Positions 47,632-59,073 of a stretch of DNA of 64,000 nucleotides are shown here, one piece after another. The translations under genes were made by a program, and so were the position numbers. Position 1 is the stretch's first letter. Each line of letters begins with the position of its first letter. This DNA comes from Actinoplanes cyaneus. Its GTDB lineage: Bacteria; Actinomycetota; Actinomycetes; Mycobacteriales; Micromonosporaceae. Where the stretch lies: assembly GCF_016862095.1 (NCBI RefSeq), contig NZ_BOMH01000007.1, forward strand, positions 372,001 through 436,000, written 5' to 3'. The notes beneath the pieces were generated by a model. It saw only the letters and a list, made by a program, of their open reading frames with translations. It searched no databases and was not told the DNA's origin.

Positions 47632-48389
47632 CCGAGATGGTGAGGGCGGAGAGCGTCCACAAGTCCTTCGGCTCGCTCGAAGTGCTCAAGGGTGTCGACC
47701 TGACCGTGCCGCAGGGCGGGGTGAGCTGCGTGCTCGGCCCGTCCGGCTCGGGCAAGTCGACGTTCCTGCGCTGCATCAACCACCTGGACAAGCTCGACGC
47801 CGGCCGGATCCTGGTCGACGGCGAGCTGGTCGGTTACCGCGAGCGCGGCGGCAAGCTGCACGAGCTCAGCGAGCGCGATGTCGCCAAGCAGCGGCAGACG
47901 ATCGGCATGGTGTTCCAGCGGTTCAACCTCTTCCCGCACATGACGGCCCTGGACAACGTCATGGAGGCGCCCTGCCGCGTCAAGAGGGAGAGCAAGGCGG
48001 AGGTACGTGACCGCGCGCTAGCCCTGCTGGACCGGGTCGGCCTCGCCGAGAAGGTGGACAACTACCCGGGTCAGCTCTCCGGCGGCCAGCAGCAGCGGGT
48101 GGCGATCGCGCGGGCCCTGGCGATGCGCCCCAAGGTGATGCTCTTCGACGAGCCGACCAGCGCGCTCGACCCCGAGCTCGTCGGCGAGGTGCTCGAGGTG
48201 ATGAAGGGCCTGGCCCGGGACGGCATGACGATGATCGTGGTGACCCACGAGATCGGCTTCGCCCGGGAGGTGGCCGACGAGGTGGTCTTCATGGACGGCG
48301 GTGTGGTCGTCGAGAAGGGCCCGCCTGCCGAGATCATCGCGAATCCGCAGCAGGAACGTACCAAGGCATTCCTGAGCAAGGTGCTGTAA
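47628..48389 (+). CDS. Polar amino-acid ABC transporter ATPase
   Basis: This 253-residue GlnQ-type ATPase has Walker [10 protein letters not shown] (about 38-46), Q-loop FQRFNLFPH, signature LSGGQQQR (about 152), Walker [14 protein letters not shown] and switch His THEIGF. It overlaps the permease by [16 protein letters not shown] insert near 80 is typical of the actinobacterial members. Confidence 0.93.
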   Translation: MTEMVRAESVHKSFGSLEVLKGVDLTVPQGGVSCVLGPSGSGKSTFLRCINHLDKLDAGRILVDGELVGYRERGGKLHELSERDVAKQRQTIGMVFQRFNLFPHMTALDNVMEAPCRVKRESKAEVRDRALALLDRVGLAEKVDNYPGQLSGGQQQRVAIARALAMRPKVMLFDEPTSALDPELVGEVLEVMKGLARDGMTMIVVTHEIGFAREVADEVVFMDGGVVVEKGPPAEIIANPQQERTKAFLSKVL

Positions 48390-48443
48390 AGCGGGCGGGG
48401 CGGTCGGTGTTCTTGTCGTACCAGCCGTCTAGAGTTCCTGGAC

Positions 48444-51146
48444 GTGAGCGACGACGTGATGACCCCCCGCCTGCTGCTGCTCGACGGCCATTCGCTGGCC
48501 TACCGGGCTTATCACGCGCTGCCCGTGGACAACTTCTCCACCGTCACGGGCCAGGCGACCAACGCGGTGTTCGGCTTCACCTCGATGCTCATCAACATGC
48601 TGCGCGACGAGAAGCCGACGCACATCGTCGTCTCCTTCGACCTCTCGCGGAAGTCGTTCCGCACCGAGAAGTACGCGGAGTACAAGGCCGGCCGCTCCGA
48701 GACGCCGGCGCCCTTCCAGGGCCAGGTCAGCCTGATCAAGGAGGTCCTGGAGGCGCTGCGCATCCCGGTGGTGGAGAAGGAGAACTACGAGGCCGACGAC
48801 GTCATCGCGACGCTGGCCACGCAGGCCCGCGCGGCCGGCATGGAGGTGCTCATCTCCTCCGGCGACCGGGACGCGTTCCAGCTCGCCGACGAGCACGTCA
48901 CGATCCTCTACCCGGTCCGCGGCGTCTCCGAAGTCTGGCGGATGACTCCCGAGGCGATCGAGGCGAAGTACTTCGTGCCCCCCTCGCGCTACCGGGACAA
49001 GGCCGCCCTGGTCGGCGAGAGCAGCGACAACCTGATCGGCGTGCCCGGCGTCGGCGACAAGACCGCCGCCAAGTGGATCAATGAGTACGGCGGCCTGGAC
49101 GGCGTGATCGCCAACGCCGACAAGATCAAGGGCAAGGCCGGCGAGAGCCTGCGCGCCCACCTCGCCGAGGTCATGCGCAACTACGACCTGAACAGGCTGA
49201 TCTGCGATCTGGAGCTGTCCAAGCGGCCGGAGGACGTGCGCTGGCACGGGTGGGATCGCGAGGCGGTGCACCAGGTCTTCGACGCGCTGGAGTTCCGGGT
49301 GCTGCGCGAGCGGCTCTACTCGTACCTGGAGGCCGTCGAGCCCGAGGCCGAGTCCGGCTTCGACCTGGAGGGCCGGGTCCTGGGTGCCGGGCAGGTCGCC
49401 GCGTGGCTCACCGAGCACGCTGCGGCGGCCCCGGTCGGCGTCGCCGTCACCGGCAGCTTCGGCCGGGGCACCGGCCAGGTCACCGGCATCGCGGTGGCCA
49501 CCGGCAGCGGCCCGGCCGCCTGGTTCGACCCGGCCGCGCTGGACGAGGGCGACGAGGGCGCGGTCGCCGCGTGGCTCGCCGACCCCGCGCGGCCCAAGGT
49601 GATCCACGACGCGAAGCCGGCGCTGCTCGCCTTCCGCGCCCACGGCTGGCAGCTGGAGGGCGTCACCGTCGACACGGCGATGGCGGCCTACCTGGCGAAG
49701 CCCGACCAGAGGGCGTATGACCTGAACGACCTCGCCCTGCGTTACCTCAAGCGCGAGCTGAAGGTCGACGCCCCGCCCGCCGACAACGGTCAGCTCGCCC
49801 TGTCGTTCGGCGACGAGGAGCAGGACGCCGCGGCGGAGGAGGGCGTGATGCTGCGCGCCCGCGCCACCCTCGACCTGGCCGACGTGCTCACCGCCGAGCT
49901 GTCCCGCGACGGCGGCGAGTCGCAGCGGCTGCTCGCCGAGGTGGAGCAGCCGCTCTCGGTCGTGCTCGCCGAGATGGAGAGCAAGGGCATCGCCGCCGAC
50001 ACGGATTACCTGTCGGAGCTGGAGACCCGCTTCGCCGCCGAGGTGAAAGCGGCCCAGCAGGCGGCGTACGAGGTGCATGGCCGTGAGTTCAACCTCGGCT
50101 CACCCAAGCAGCTGCAGGAGATCCTCTTCGTCGAGCGCAACCTGCCGAAGACCAAGAAGATCAAGTCCGGCTACACCACTGACGCGGACGCGCTGCAGGA
50201 CCTGTTCGCCAAGACCGAGGACCCGCTGCTCGCCCACCTCCTGCGCTACCGGGACATGGCGAAGCTCAAGTCGACGGTGGACGGGCTGCTCAAGTCGGTC
50301 TCCGACGACGCGCGCATCCACACCACGTTCAACCAGACGGTCGCCGCGACCGGCCGGCTCTCGTCGACCGACCCGAACCTGCAGAACATCCCGATCCGCA
50401 CCGAGGAGGGCCGGCGGATCCGTCGCGCGTTCATCGTCGGCGACGGCTTCGAGCAGCTCATGACCGCGGACTACAGCCAGATCGAGATGCGGATCATGGC
50501 GCACCTGTCGGAGGACGCGGCGTTGATCGCGGCCTTCAACTCGGGCGCCGACTTCCACGCGGCCACCGCCTCGTCGGTCTTCCACGTGGAGCTCGGCGAC
50601 GTCACTCCCGACCAGCGCCGCAAGATCAAAGCCATGAACTACGGCTTGGCGTACGGATTGAGCTCCTTCGGCCTGTCGAACCAGCTCACCATCAGCAACG
50701 ACGAGGCGAAAGCCCTGATGGAGGAGTACTTCGAGCGGTTCGGAGGCGTCCGGGAGTACCTCCAGTCGGTGGTCGTCCAGGCCGGCAAGGACGGGTACAC
50801 CGCCACCATCCTCGGCCGCCGCCGTTACCTGCCCGACCTGAGCAGCGACAACCGGCAGCGACGCGAGATGGCCCAGCGCATGGCGCTGAACGCGCCGATC
50901 CAGGGCTCCGCCGCGGACATCATCAAGATCGCGATGTTGAACGTGGACCGGGCGCTGCGCGAGTCGGAGCTCGCCTCCCGGATGCTGCTGCAGGTTCACG
51001 ACGAGCTGGTGTTCGAGGTCGCGCCGGGGGAGCGGGACGCGCTGGAGGAACTGGTCCGGCGCGAGATGGGCGGCGCCATGGCGCTGGCCGTCCCGCTGGA
51101 GGTCTCCGTCGGCACCGGGCGGGACTGGAACGGCGCCGATCACTGA
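48444..51146 (+). CDS. polA: DNA polymerase I
   Basis: This 900-residue repair and Okazaki-fragment polymerase has a 5' nuclease domain at residues 1-300 (YKAGRSETP, EADDVIATLA, SGDRDAFQL). Its middle 3'-5' exonuclease-like domain lacks the metal-binding DxE and YxxxD residues, so proofreading is presumably lost, as in other actinobacteria. The polymerase domain has motif A DYSQIEMR (D676) and motif C VHDELVFEV (D853). The GTG start is 54 bp after the transporter operon. Confidence 0.96.
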   Translation: MSDDVMTPRLLLLDGHSLAYRAYHALPVDNFSTVTGQATNAVFGFTSMLINMLRDEKPTHIVVSFDLSRKSFRTEKYAEYKAGRSETPAPFQGQVSLIKEVLEALRIPVVEKENYEADDVIATLATQARAAGMEVLISSGDRDAFQLADEHVTILYPVRGVSEVWRMTPEAIEAKYFVPPSRYRDKAALVGESSDNLIGVPGVGDKTAAKWINEYGGLDGVIANADKIKGKAGESLRAHLAEVMRNYDLNRLICDLELSKRPEDVRWHGWDREAVHQVFDALEFRVLRERLYSYLEAVEPEAESGFDLEGRVLGAGQVAAWLTEHAAAAPVGVAVTGSFGRGTGQVTGIAVATGSGPAAWFDPAALDEGDEGAVAAWLADPARPKVIHDAKPALLAFRAHGWQLEGVTVDTAMAAYLAKPDQRAYDLNDLALRYLKRELKVDAPPADNGQLALSFGDEEQDAAAEEGVMLRARATLDLADVLTAELSRDGGESQRLLAEVEQPLSVVLAEMESKGIAADTDYLSELETRFAAEVKAAQQAAYEVHGREFNLGSPKQLQEILFVERNLPKTKKIKSGYTTDADALQDLFAKTEDPLLAHLLRYRDMAKLKSTVDGLLKSVSDDARIHTTFNQTVAATGRLSSTDPNLQNIPIRTEEGRRIRRAFIVGDGFEQLMTADYSQIEMRIMAHLSEDAALIAAFNSGADFHAATASSVFHVELGDVTPDQRRKIKAMNYGLAYGLSSFGLSNQLTISNDEAKALMEEYFERFGGVREYLQSVVVQAGKDGYTATILGRRRYLPDLSSDNRQRREMAQRMALNAPIQGSAADIIKIAMLNVDRALRESELASRMLLQVHDELVFEVAPGERDALEELVRREMGGAMALAVPLEVSVGTGRDWNGADH

Positions 51147-51236
51147 CGGGTGATCGCTGACCCGATCGGGGGTGCCCGAAGCGATTCCGGCACCCCGGGG
51201 ACAACGCGGCCGGTCTGGATCTGCGAGGCTGGACCG

Positions 51237-51614
51237 ATGTCGAGCCGATCGATGTCGATGGAACCGGCCGTGCTCCCGCCGACGGATCCGGACGCTGGTC
51301 CGGGTGCCGAGTTCGGGCTCGGCGTCGCGCCGCTCGAAGCCTCCAACGCGACGACGTTCGCCACGATGTTCAAGGCGCTCGGCGACCCGGTCCGGCTCCG
51401 GCTGCTCTCGATGATCGCCTCGGCGCCCGGCGGCGAGATCTGCGTCTGCGACCTGAGCAGCGCGTTCCACCTGACCGGTCCGACGATCTCGCACCATCTG
51501 CGAATCCTGCGCGAGGCCGGTCTGGTCGACAGCGACCGGCGGGGGACCTGGGTCTACTACCGCGCGGTCCCGGCGACCCTGCTCCTGCTGGCCGGTCTGC
51601 TGCACACGGGTTAG
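51237..51614 (+). CDS. ArsR/SmtB-family metalloregulator
   Basis: This 125-residue winged-helix repressor has GEICVCDLSSAFHLTGPTIS (about 66-85). The Cys-Val-Cys in the recognition region (C69, C71) is the arsenite- or cadmium-sensing site of ArsR types. The winged-helix end SDRRGTWVYYRAV is normal. It is an orphan with no resistance gene next to it. The ATG at 51237 has GAGG upstream; ATGs at 51252 and 51258 are also possible. Its end overlaps the convergent DUF3140 gene by four bases. Confidence 0.85.
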   Translation: MSSRSMSMEPAVLPPTDPDAGPGAEFGLGVAPLEASNATTFATMFKALGDPVRLRLLSMIASAPGGEICVCDLSSAFHLTGPTISHHLRILREAGLVDSDRRGTWVYYRAVPATLLLLAGLLHTG

Positions 51615-51934
51615 TCCTTGAGGGGGTCGTGGCCCCAGTTCATCAGGGAGTGCCGCCACCTCGTCGCGGTGACGTCGCCGTCCGGGCGCTGGGCGAGGTG
51701 CCGGTGCACGTATCCGACGACCTTGCGCATGTGCTCCTCGTCGGCCTCGGTGAGCGAGGACTTCTTCTTCTCCAGCAGCCGGACGATCGTGCGGCCGGAG
51801 TCGTGGCCGACCGACTCCGCGCCGGCCGACGCCTTCTGCCCGACCTCCCGGGACTCGTCGCTGTCGAGCCATGTCCGCAGGTCGGCCGGGCTCATGTTGA
51901 CCGCTTCGCGGAAGTCGGCGTACACGTCAGTCAT
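51611..51934 (-). CDS. DUF3140 protein
   Basis: This 107-residue protein matches the DUF3140 family: NMSPADLRTWLDSDESREVGQK, ESVGHDSGRTIVRLL, HMRKVVGYVHRHLAQRP and the C-terminal SLMNWGHDP. Function is unknown. It overlaps the DUF2945 gene by eight bases, a recurrent pairing, so the two are translated together. Confidence 0.85.
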   Translation of the reverse strand: MTDVYADFREAVNMSPADLRTWLDSDESREVGQKASAGAESVGHDSGRTIVRLLEKKKSSLTEADEEHMRKVVGYVHRHLAQRPDGDVTATRWRHSLMNWGHDPLKD

Positions 51935-52139
51935 GCTTGAGCGCTCCCGGCTTGTGGACGGCGTCGCGGCCGCTCTTGTCGCTGCGCACCCGGTACTGCG
52001 GGTCGTCCTTCGACGCGTCCACGGTCCGGCCGGCCGCCTCGGTCCGCTCGGTGATCTTCTGCTCGACGGTGCCGTGGACGGTCTGACCGTGGCTCCGCCA
52101 GCTGACGTCGTCGCCCTTGTGCAGGTCCTTCTCGCTCAT
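51927..52139 (-). CDS. DUF2945 (HVA1-like) protein
   Basis: This 70-residue protein of the DUF2945 family (hypervirulence-associated, Tudor-like fold) has KGDDVSWRSHGQTVHGTVEQ, the ASKDDPQYRVRSDKSGRDA core and the AVHKPGAL end. Function is unknown. It is the first gene of a two-gene operon with DUF3140. Confidence 0.85.
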   Translation of the reverse strand: MSEKDLHKGDDVSWRSHGQTVHGTVEQKITERTEAAGRTVDASKDDPQYRVRSDKSGRDAVHKPGALKHD

Positions 52140-52213
52140 ATCCGGCGCTTACCCACCGTCCGGCGAGGGAAACCGCTGGTCAGCCCGGGGTGGGCGCTAT
52201 GAGCGGACGCCGG

Positions 52214-53035
52214 TCAGGCGGGGAGGTCGCAGACGAAGATGGCGGTCCCCGGGAAGAGGCGGCCACGCAGCGGGCTCCACTGCCCCCAGATCTCCTCGTG
52301 GCCCTCCGGCCACTCCGGCTCGACCAGATCCCGGAGCACGAAGCCGGCCGCGACCAGTTCGCGGATCCGGTCGCCGAGAGTCCGGTGCTGCTCCAGGTAG
52401 ACCATCCGGCCCTGCTCGTCGCGCTCCACGTACGGCGAGCGGTTGAAGTACGAGTTGCGGGCGACCAGCCCGTCCTCACCGGGCTCGTCCCAGAAGATCC
52501 ACCGCATCGGGTGAGTGACCGAGAACACCCAGCTGCCACCGGGACGCAGCACCCGCGCCACCTCACGCATCGCCGCCGCCGAGTCGGCCACGAACGGGAT
52601 CGCCCCGAACGCCGTGCACACGATGTCGAACGACCCGGCCCGGAACGGCAGCGCCAGCGCGTCGGCCTGGACCAGCGGGACGCTCACCCGGCTGCGCGCC
52701 GCCGCCTCGGCCGCGTGCTCGAGCATCCCGGCGGAGAGGTCCATCGCGACGGGTTTCGCGCCCTGCACGCGCAACCACCGGGCTCCGGCCGCGGCGCCGG
52801 CGCCGAGCTCCAGGATCTTCTTCCCGCGTACGTCGCCGAGGAGCCCCGCGTCGGCTTCCCGCAGCCGCTCCGGGCACCAGACGAAGTCGACGTCACCGAG
52901 GAACGCGCCGTGCTCGTCCTGATAGTCGTCGGCGTCCAGATCCCACCAGGACCGGTTCGCGTGGCGCGCCTCATCCTCGAGAACTCGGCCGGAAGGGGGA
53001 GCCACAGCGCTGCCGGGAGGGGGAATCTCAGTCAC
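52214..53035 (-). CDS. Class I SAM-dependent methyltransferase
   Basis: This 273-residue methyltransferase has motif I ILELGAGAAAGARWL (about 74-88), the acidic residue VAMDLS in motif II, and FDIVCTAFGAIPFV (motif IV, about 137-150). The C-terminus contains WPEGHEEIWGQWSPLRG. The acceptor is unknown. Its neighbourhood beside rpsA is shared by other actinobacteria. It is divergent from rpsA. Confidence 0.85.
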   Translation of the reverse strand: MTEIPPPGSAVAPPSGRVLEDEARHANRSWWDLDADDYQDEHGAFLGDVDFVWCPERLREADAGLLGDVRGKKILELGAGAAAGARWLRVQGAKPVAMDLSAGMLEHAAEAAARSRVSVPLVQADALALPFRAGSFDIVCTAFGAIPFVADSAAAMREVARVLRPGGSWVFSVTHPMRWIFWDEPGEDGLVARNSYFNRSPYVERDEQGRMVYLEQHRTLGDRIRELVAAGFVLRDLVEPEWPEGHEEIWGQWSPLRGRLFPGTAIFVCDLPA

Positions 53036-53359
53036 CCGACCACGGTACGACAGGCGTGGCGGGCGTCCCGATTCGGTTCAAAACGGGCATGCTGACGGGT
53101 TCTGCGCCAACAATGTGCCGCGGTACTCAGGAGGGCTTGCAACCTGTGGTAATGCGCACGGTAAGCTAGTCGATGCGCTCGCGGAACGTGTGCCTCGGCA
53201 GGGAGCAGGTTCCGTGGTCGCCGGTCCCGGCATGATCGACTGGCAATGATCAACTGCTCCATGGGTTGAGTCGTCTCGTCTCGTTCGTGCCGCTTCCGGC
53301 GGCAGTTCCGCCGAGCGCGGGAGACACCACGAATCCATCCGTTCGGAGCAACTGTCCAC
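53036..53359 (+). promoter_or_regulatory. rpsA upstream region
   Basis: This 324-bp gap has no gene. A promoter-like pair TTGCAA (53137-53142) and TAAGCT (53162-53167) has a long 19-bp spacer. It would leave a leader of about 185 bases, in which S1 autoregulation is possible. ATGATC occurs twice near 53232 and 53247. Confidence 0.4.
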
Positions 53360-54862
53360 ATGACGAGCAGCATCGAGGCCACCTCGAGCGCCAACCGTGT
53401 CACCGTCGACGACCTCGGCTCTGAGGAAGCTTTCCTCGCAGCCATCGACGAGACCATCAAGTACTTCAACGACGGCGACATTGTCGAAGGCACCGTCGTC
53501 AAGGTCGATCGGGACGAGGTCCTGCTCGACATCGGCTACAAGACCGAGGGTGTCATCCCCTCGCGCGAGTTGTCGATCAAGCACGACGTGGACCCCGCGG
53601 AAGTGGTGTCGGTCGGTGACCACATCGAGGCCCTCGTCCTCACCAAGGAGGACAAGGAAGGCCGCCTGATCCTCTCGAAGAAGCGCGCTCAGTACGAGCG
53701 GGCTTGGGGCACCATCGAGAAGATCAAGGAAGAGGACGGCGTCGTCCGCGGCTCGGTCATCGAGGTCGTCAAGGGTGGTCTCATCCTGGACATCGGCCTC
53801 CGTGGCTTCCTGCCGGCCTCCCTGGTCGAGATGCGGCGCGTCCGCGACCTCCAGCCGTATGTCGGCCGTGAGCTCGAGGCGAAGATCATCGAGCTGGACA
53901 AGAACCGCAACAACGTGGTCCTGTCCCGCCGCGCGTGGCTCGAGCAGACGCAGTCCGAGGTTCGCACCGAGTTCCTCAACAAGCTGCAGAAGGGCCAGGT
54001 CCGCAAGGGCGTCGTGTCCTCCATCGTCAACTTCGGCGCCTTCGTCGACCTCGGCGGTGTGGACGGCCTGGTGCACGTCTCCGAGCTCTCCTGGAAGCAC
54101 ATCGACCACCCCTCCGAGGTCGTCGAGGTCGGCCAGGAGGTCGAGGTCGAGGTGCTGGACGTCGACCTGGACCGCGAGCGCGTCTCGCTGTCGCTGAAGG
54201 CGACCCAGGAAGACCCGTGGCGTCAGTTCGCCCGGACCCACGCGATCAACCAGATCGTGCCGGGCAAGGTCACCAAGCTCGTTCCGTTCGGCGCGTTCGT
54301 CCGCGTCGACGACGGCATCGAGGGCCTGGTGCACATCTCCGAGCTGGCCGAGCGTCACGTCGAGCTGCCCGAGCAGGTCGTCCAGGTGGGTTCGGACGTC
54401 CTGGTCAAGGTCATCGACATCGACCTGGAGCGCCGCCGGATCTCGCTGTCGCTCAAGCAGGCCAACGAGGGCTTCGTCGAGGGCGAGGAGCACTTCGACC
54501 CGACGCTCTACGGCATGGCCGCGACGTACGACGCCGAGGGCAACTACATCTACCCGGAGGGCTTCGACCCGGAGACGGGCGAGTGGCTCGAGGGCTTCGA
54601 GAAGCAGCGCGAGACGTGGGAGAAGCAGTACGCCGACGCCCGCGAGCGCTGGGAGGCCCACACCAAGCAGGTGCAGGCGTCCCGCGACGCCGACGCCGAG
54701 GCCGCGCTCAACCCGGCTCCGGCCGGCGGCGTGACCACCTCGTCGTCGACCTCGACGAGCTCGTCGGCTCCGGCGCGCTCCGCCGAGGAGCCCGCGGGCA
54801 CCCTGGCGACCGACGAGGCTCTCGCCGCCCTGCGCGAGAAGCTGGCCGGCGGCAAGAGCTGA
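53360..54862 (+). CDS. rpsA: 30S ribosomal protein S1
   Basis: This 500-residue protein has four S1 RNA-binding domains at about 34-105, 125-192, 210-280 and 297-368. Each ends in the LSLKA-like or LSRRA-like strand. Domain three has VNFGAFVDLGGVDGLVHVSELSW and is the classic S1 core. The C-terminal 130 residues are unstructured and Ser/Thr-rich, as in actinobacterial S1. It binds mRNA on the small subunit. A terminator follows. Confidence 0.96.
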   Translation: MTSSIEATSSANRVTVDDLGSEEAFLAAIDETIKYFNDGDIVEGTVVKVDRDEVLLDIGYKTEGVIPSRELSIKHDVDPAEVVSVGDHIEALVLTKEDKEGRLILSKKRAQYERAWGTIEKIKEEDGVVRGSVIEVVKGGLILDIGLRGFLPASLVEMRRVRDLQPYVGRELEAKIIELDKNRNNVVLSRRAWLEQTQSEVRTEFLNKLQKGQVRKGVVSSIVNFGAFVDLGGVDGLVHVSELSWKHIDHPSEVVEVGQEVEVEVLDVDLDRERVSLSLKATQEDPWRQFARTHAINQIVPGKVTKLVPFGAFVRVDDGIEGLVHISELAERHVELPEQVVQVGSDVLVKVIDIDLERRRISLSLKQANEGFVEGEEHFDPTLYGMAATYDAEGNYIYPEGFDPETGEWLEGFEKQRETWEKQYADARERWEAHTKQVQASRDADAEAALNPAPAGGVTTSSSTSTSSSAPARSAEEPAGTLATDEALAALREKLAGGKS

Positions 54863-54895
54863 CCCCGTCCGGTTGCTCCGGTAGGTAGTACCTGA

Positions 54896-54931
54896 GAAAG
54901 ACCGTCCCGGCTTCGGCCGGGGCGGTCTTTC
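54896..54931 (+). terminator. Terminator after rpsA
   Basis: GAAAGACCG...CCGG pairs with CCGG...CGGTCTTTC around CTTCGG-type loop sequence. It has a classic T-rich 3' end, 34 bases after the stop codon. Confidence 0.85.
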
Positions 54932-55100
54932 GCCTTTCCGGGCCTGGCTGTGGGGTCTGTCCGGCTGATCACCCAGGGCCGGGCCGCAGCCATGGGCGGT
55001 CCGCCGGGCAGGTTCCAGGGCCGGGTCGCTACGCGGGGTTTGCCGAAGCGTGACCCGGCGCCGACGCTCCGTTCGGGGGCGGGGCCGCGATACTGAATCC

Positions 55101-56285
55101 ATGTTGATGGTCGGTCTCACGGGTGGCATCGGTGCGGGCAAGAGCGCCGTCTCAGCACGGCTCGCCGAGCGCGGTGCGGTGATCATCGATGCCGACAAAC
55201 TGGCCCGGGAGGTGGTCGAGCCGGGCACCGACGGGCTCGCGGAGATCGTGGCGGCGTTCGGCTCCGGGGTGCTGACCCCGGAGGGAGCGCTGGACCGGCC
55301 GGCGCTGGGGGCGAAGGTCTTCGGCGACGAGGAGGCCCGCCGCACGCTGGAGCGGATCATCCACCCGCGGGTCCGGGCACGCACCGCTGAGCTGGTCAAG
55401 GCCGCGCCGCCGCAGGCCGTCGTCGTGAACGACGTGCCGTTGCTGGTGGAGACGGGGCTGGCTCCGACGTACCACCTGGTGATTGTCGTCACGGCGGACA
55501 GCGAGGTGCGAACGCAGCGTCTCGTCCGGGACCGTGGCATGTCGCCGGCCGAGGCCGCCGCCCGGATCAGCGCGCAGGCCGACGACGCCACCCGCCGGGC
55601 CGCGGCGGACGTGATCCTGCCGAATGAGGACGACCTCGCCACGCTGCACGCCCGTGTCGACGCGCTGTGGCGCGACCGCCTGATCGACTTCGAGCGCAAC
55701 GTGCGGCTCCGCACCGCCGCCCGCAAGGCTCCCGAGCTGCGCATCGTCCCGCCCGACGAGACCTGGCCGCAAGCTGCCGACCGCTTGATCGCGCGGATCC
55801 GGCACCACCTCGGCGCGGTCGACGTGCACCACATCGGATCGACAGCGGTCCCCGGCCTGCCCGCCAAGGACATCATCGACCTCATGCTCTCGGTACGAAC
55901 GCTGGCCGCGGCCGACGCCCTCGCCGAGCGCCTCGCGGCGGCCGGTTTCCCGCTGCGGCCCGGCGAATGGACGGACAGCGGGCGTGGCCTGCCCGGTGTG
56001 ACCTGGCCGAAACGGATGCACGGCTCGGCCGATCCGGGGCGGCCGGTGATCCTGCACCTGCGGGTCGCCGGCTCGCCGGGGTGGCGGTTCGCGCTGCTCA
56101 TGCGCGACCACCTGCGGGCGGTGCCGGAGGCGCGGGACGCGTACGCGGCGGCCAAGGCGGAACTGGCGCTGCGTTTCGCGGACCGGGCGGGTTACGCGGC
56201 GGCCAAGGAGCCGTGGTTCGACGAGGAGGCCCGGGCCGCCGACGACTGGGCGCTGGCGACGGGGTGGCAGCCGCCGCTCTCCTGA
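55101..56285 (+). CDS. coaE: Dephospho-CoA kinase fused to GrpB/UPF0157 domain
   Basis: The product is 394 residues. Residues 1-200 are dephospho-CoA kinase, the last step of CoA synthesis, with P-loop GLTGGIGAGKS (about 5-15), DADKLAREVVEPG and LIxFxRN-like end. Residues about 215-385 are a GrpB/UPF0157 nucleotidyltransferase-like domain (HHIGSTAVPGLPAKDIID). The same fusion is known in mycobacteria; the second domain has no proven role and may stabilise the enzyme. No ribosome site is seen. A GATACT element ends six bases before the ATG, suggesting a leaderless mRNA. Confidence 0.93.
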   Translation: MLMVGLTGGIGAGKSAVSARLAERGAVIIDADKLAREVVEPGTDGLAEIVAAFGSGVLTPEGALDRPALGAKVFGDEEARRTLERIIHPRVRARTAELVKAAPPQAVVVNDVPLLVETGLAPTYHLVIVVTADSEVRTQRLVRDRGMSPAEAAARISAQADDATRRAAADVILPNEDDLATLHARVDALWRDRLIDFERNVRLRTAARKAPELRIVPPDETWPQAADRLIARIRHHLGAVDVHHIGSTAVPGLPAKDIIDLMLSVRTLAAADALAERLAAAGFPLRPGEWTDSGRGLPGVTWPKRMHGSADPGRPVILHLRVAGSPGWRFALLMRDHLRAVPEARDAYAAAKAELALRFADRAGYAAAKEPWFDEEARAADDWALATGWQPPLS

Positions 56286-56302
56286 CCTTGACGGCGCTCG
56301 CG

Positions 56303-56337
56303 GCCGAGTTGGGGCGGTGCTGTCGCCCGAACTCGGC
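56303..56337 (+). terminator. Hairpin after coaE
   Basis: GCCGAGTTGGGGCG pairs with CGCCCGAACTCGGC (13 of 14) around a seven-base loop, 18 bases after the coaE stop codon. Confidence 0.6.
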
Positions 56338-56650
56338 GGCGCGTGTGGTCAAGTTCGTGGCGCTCGTGGTCGAGCGTGGCCGCGCTTGTGGGGAAGCTTG
56401 ACGGCGCTCGCGGCGGCCGGCCGCATCTTGCGCGACCCTCGCGGGTGCGCTCGCCGGAGGCCGGGGCGCATCGACCGCGATGCGGCGCGGCTGGACCGTT
56501 GGATGGCCCGCACCGCGCACGTCGGCCGCCGCGAGCGGCCTACCCCGCCAGAGTAGGGGTCGGGGTAAAGGCCGACAACGGCGCACGACACGGCCGAATG
56601 TGCACCATCGGCACGGGGCCCGCCGCGGCCACGGCGGGCGTTGCCGGAAC

Positions 56651-56673
56651 TTGTCATACCCTCGACGTACGGT
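56651..56673 (+). promoter_or_regulatory. RecA-independent damage promoter of uvrB
   Basis: TTGTCATAC, eight bases, then TACGGT matches the mycobacterial RecA-NDp consensus TTGTCRGTG-N8-TAnnnT in the first six bases, the spacing and the -10 pattern. The -10 ends seven bases before the uvrB ATG, so the transcript is probably leaderless. PafBC-type activation is inferred. Confidence 0.6.
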
Positions 56674-56680
56674 GGTGGGC

Positions 56681-58783
<2,103 letters not shown>

Positions 58784-58793
58784 CGGCAGGCGG

Positions 58794-58827
58794 CAACCCG
58801 CCCGGCAACGCAGGGCCGGGCGGGTTG
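58794..58827 (+). terminator. Terminator after uvrB
   Basis: CAACCCGCCCGGC pairs with GCCGGGCGGGTTG around eight bases, 11 bases after the uvrB stop codon. Confidence 0.8.
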
Positions 58828-59002
58828 CGTCACCCAGGCCCGCGGGGCGCCTGCGTCACCCGGGGCGGCCCGCCTGCGTCGCCCCGCCCGCCTGCAGCGC
58901 CCGGCTGGCCCGCATCGCCCCGCTGGCCGTACATCGCCTCGCCGGCCTGCAGCGCCCCGGGCGCCTGCGCGGGCTCGCCTCACCGACGGCACCGGCTCGC
59001 CT

Positions 59003-59058
59003 GAGCCGTCCACCTGCCCCGAGCCGTCCAACTGGCCCCGAGCCGTCCAACTGGCCTG
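59003..59058. repeat. Three tandem 18-19-bp repeats
   Basis: GAGCCGTCCA(A/C)CTG occurs at 59003, 59021 and 59040. The region 58830-59070 between convergent genes is otherwise GC-rich simple sequence with GCCTGC and CGCCCCG repeats and no gene. Confidence 0.65.
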
Positions 59059-59073
59059 CGCTGGGCGGCTGGG

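Larger units (their letters stand above)
56286..56680. other. coaE-uvrB gap
   Basis: This 395-bp gap has no gene. CTTGACGGCGCTCGCGGC occurs twice (56287 and 56397). The first copy lies right after coaE, followed by the hairpin 56303-56337. The uvrB promoter is at its end. Confidence 0.45.

Noticed and set aside
48444..51146. Proofreading activity in PolA
   Set aside because: The DxE and YxxxD metal ligands of the exonuclease domain are not present.
51237..52139. Arsenic resistance locus
   Set aside because: Only an ArsR-type regulator is present; the neighbours are DUF3140 and DUF2945, not arsenite pumps or reductases.
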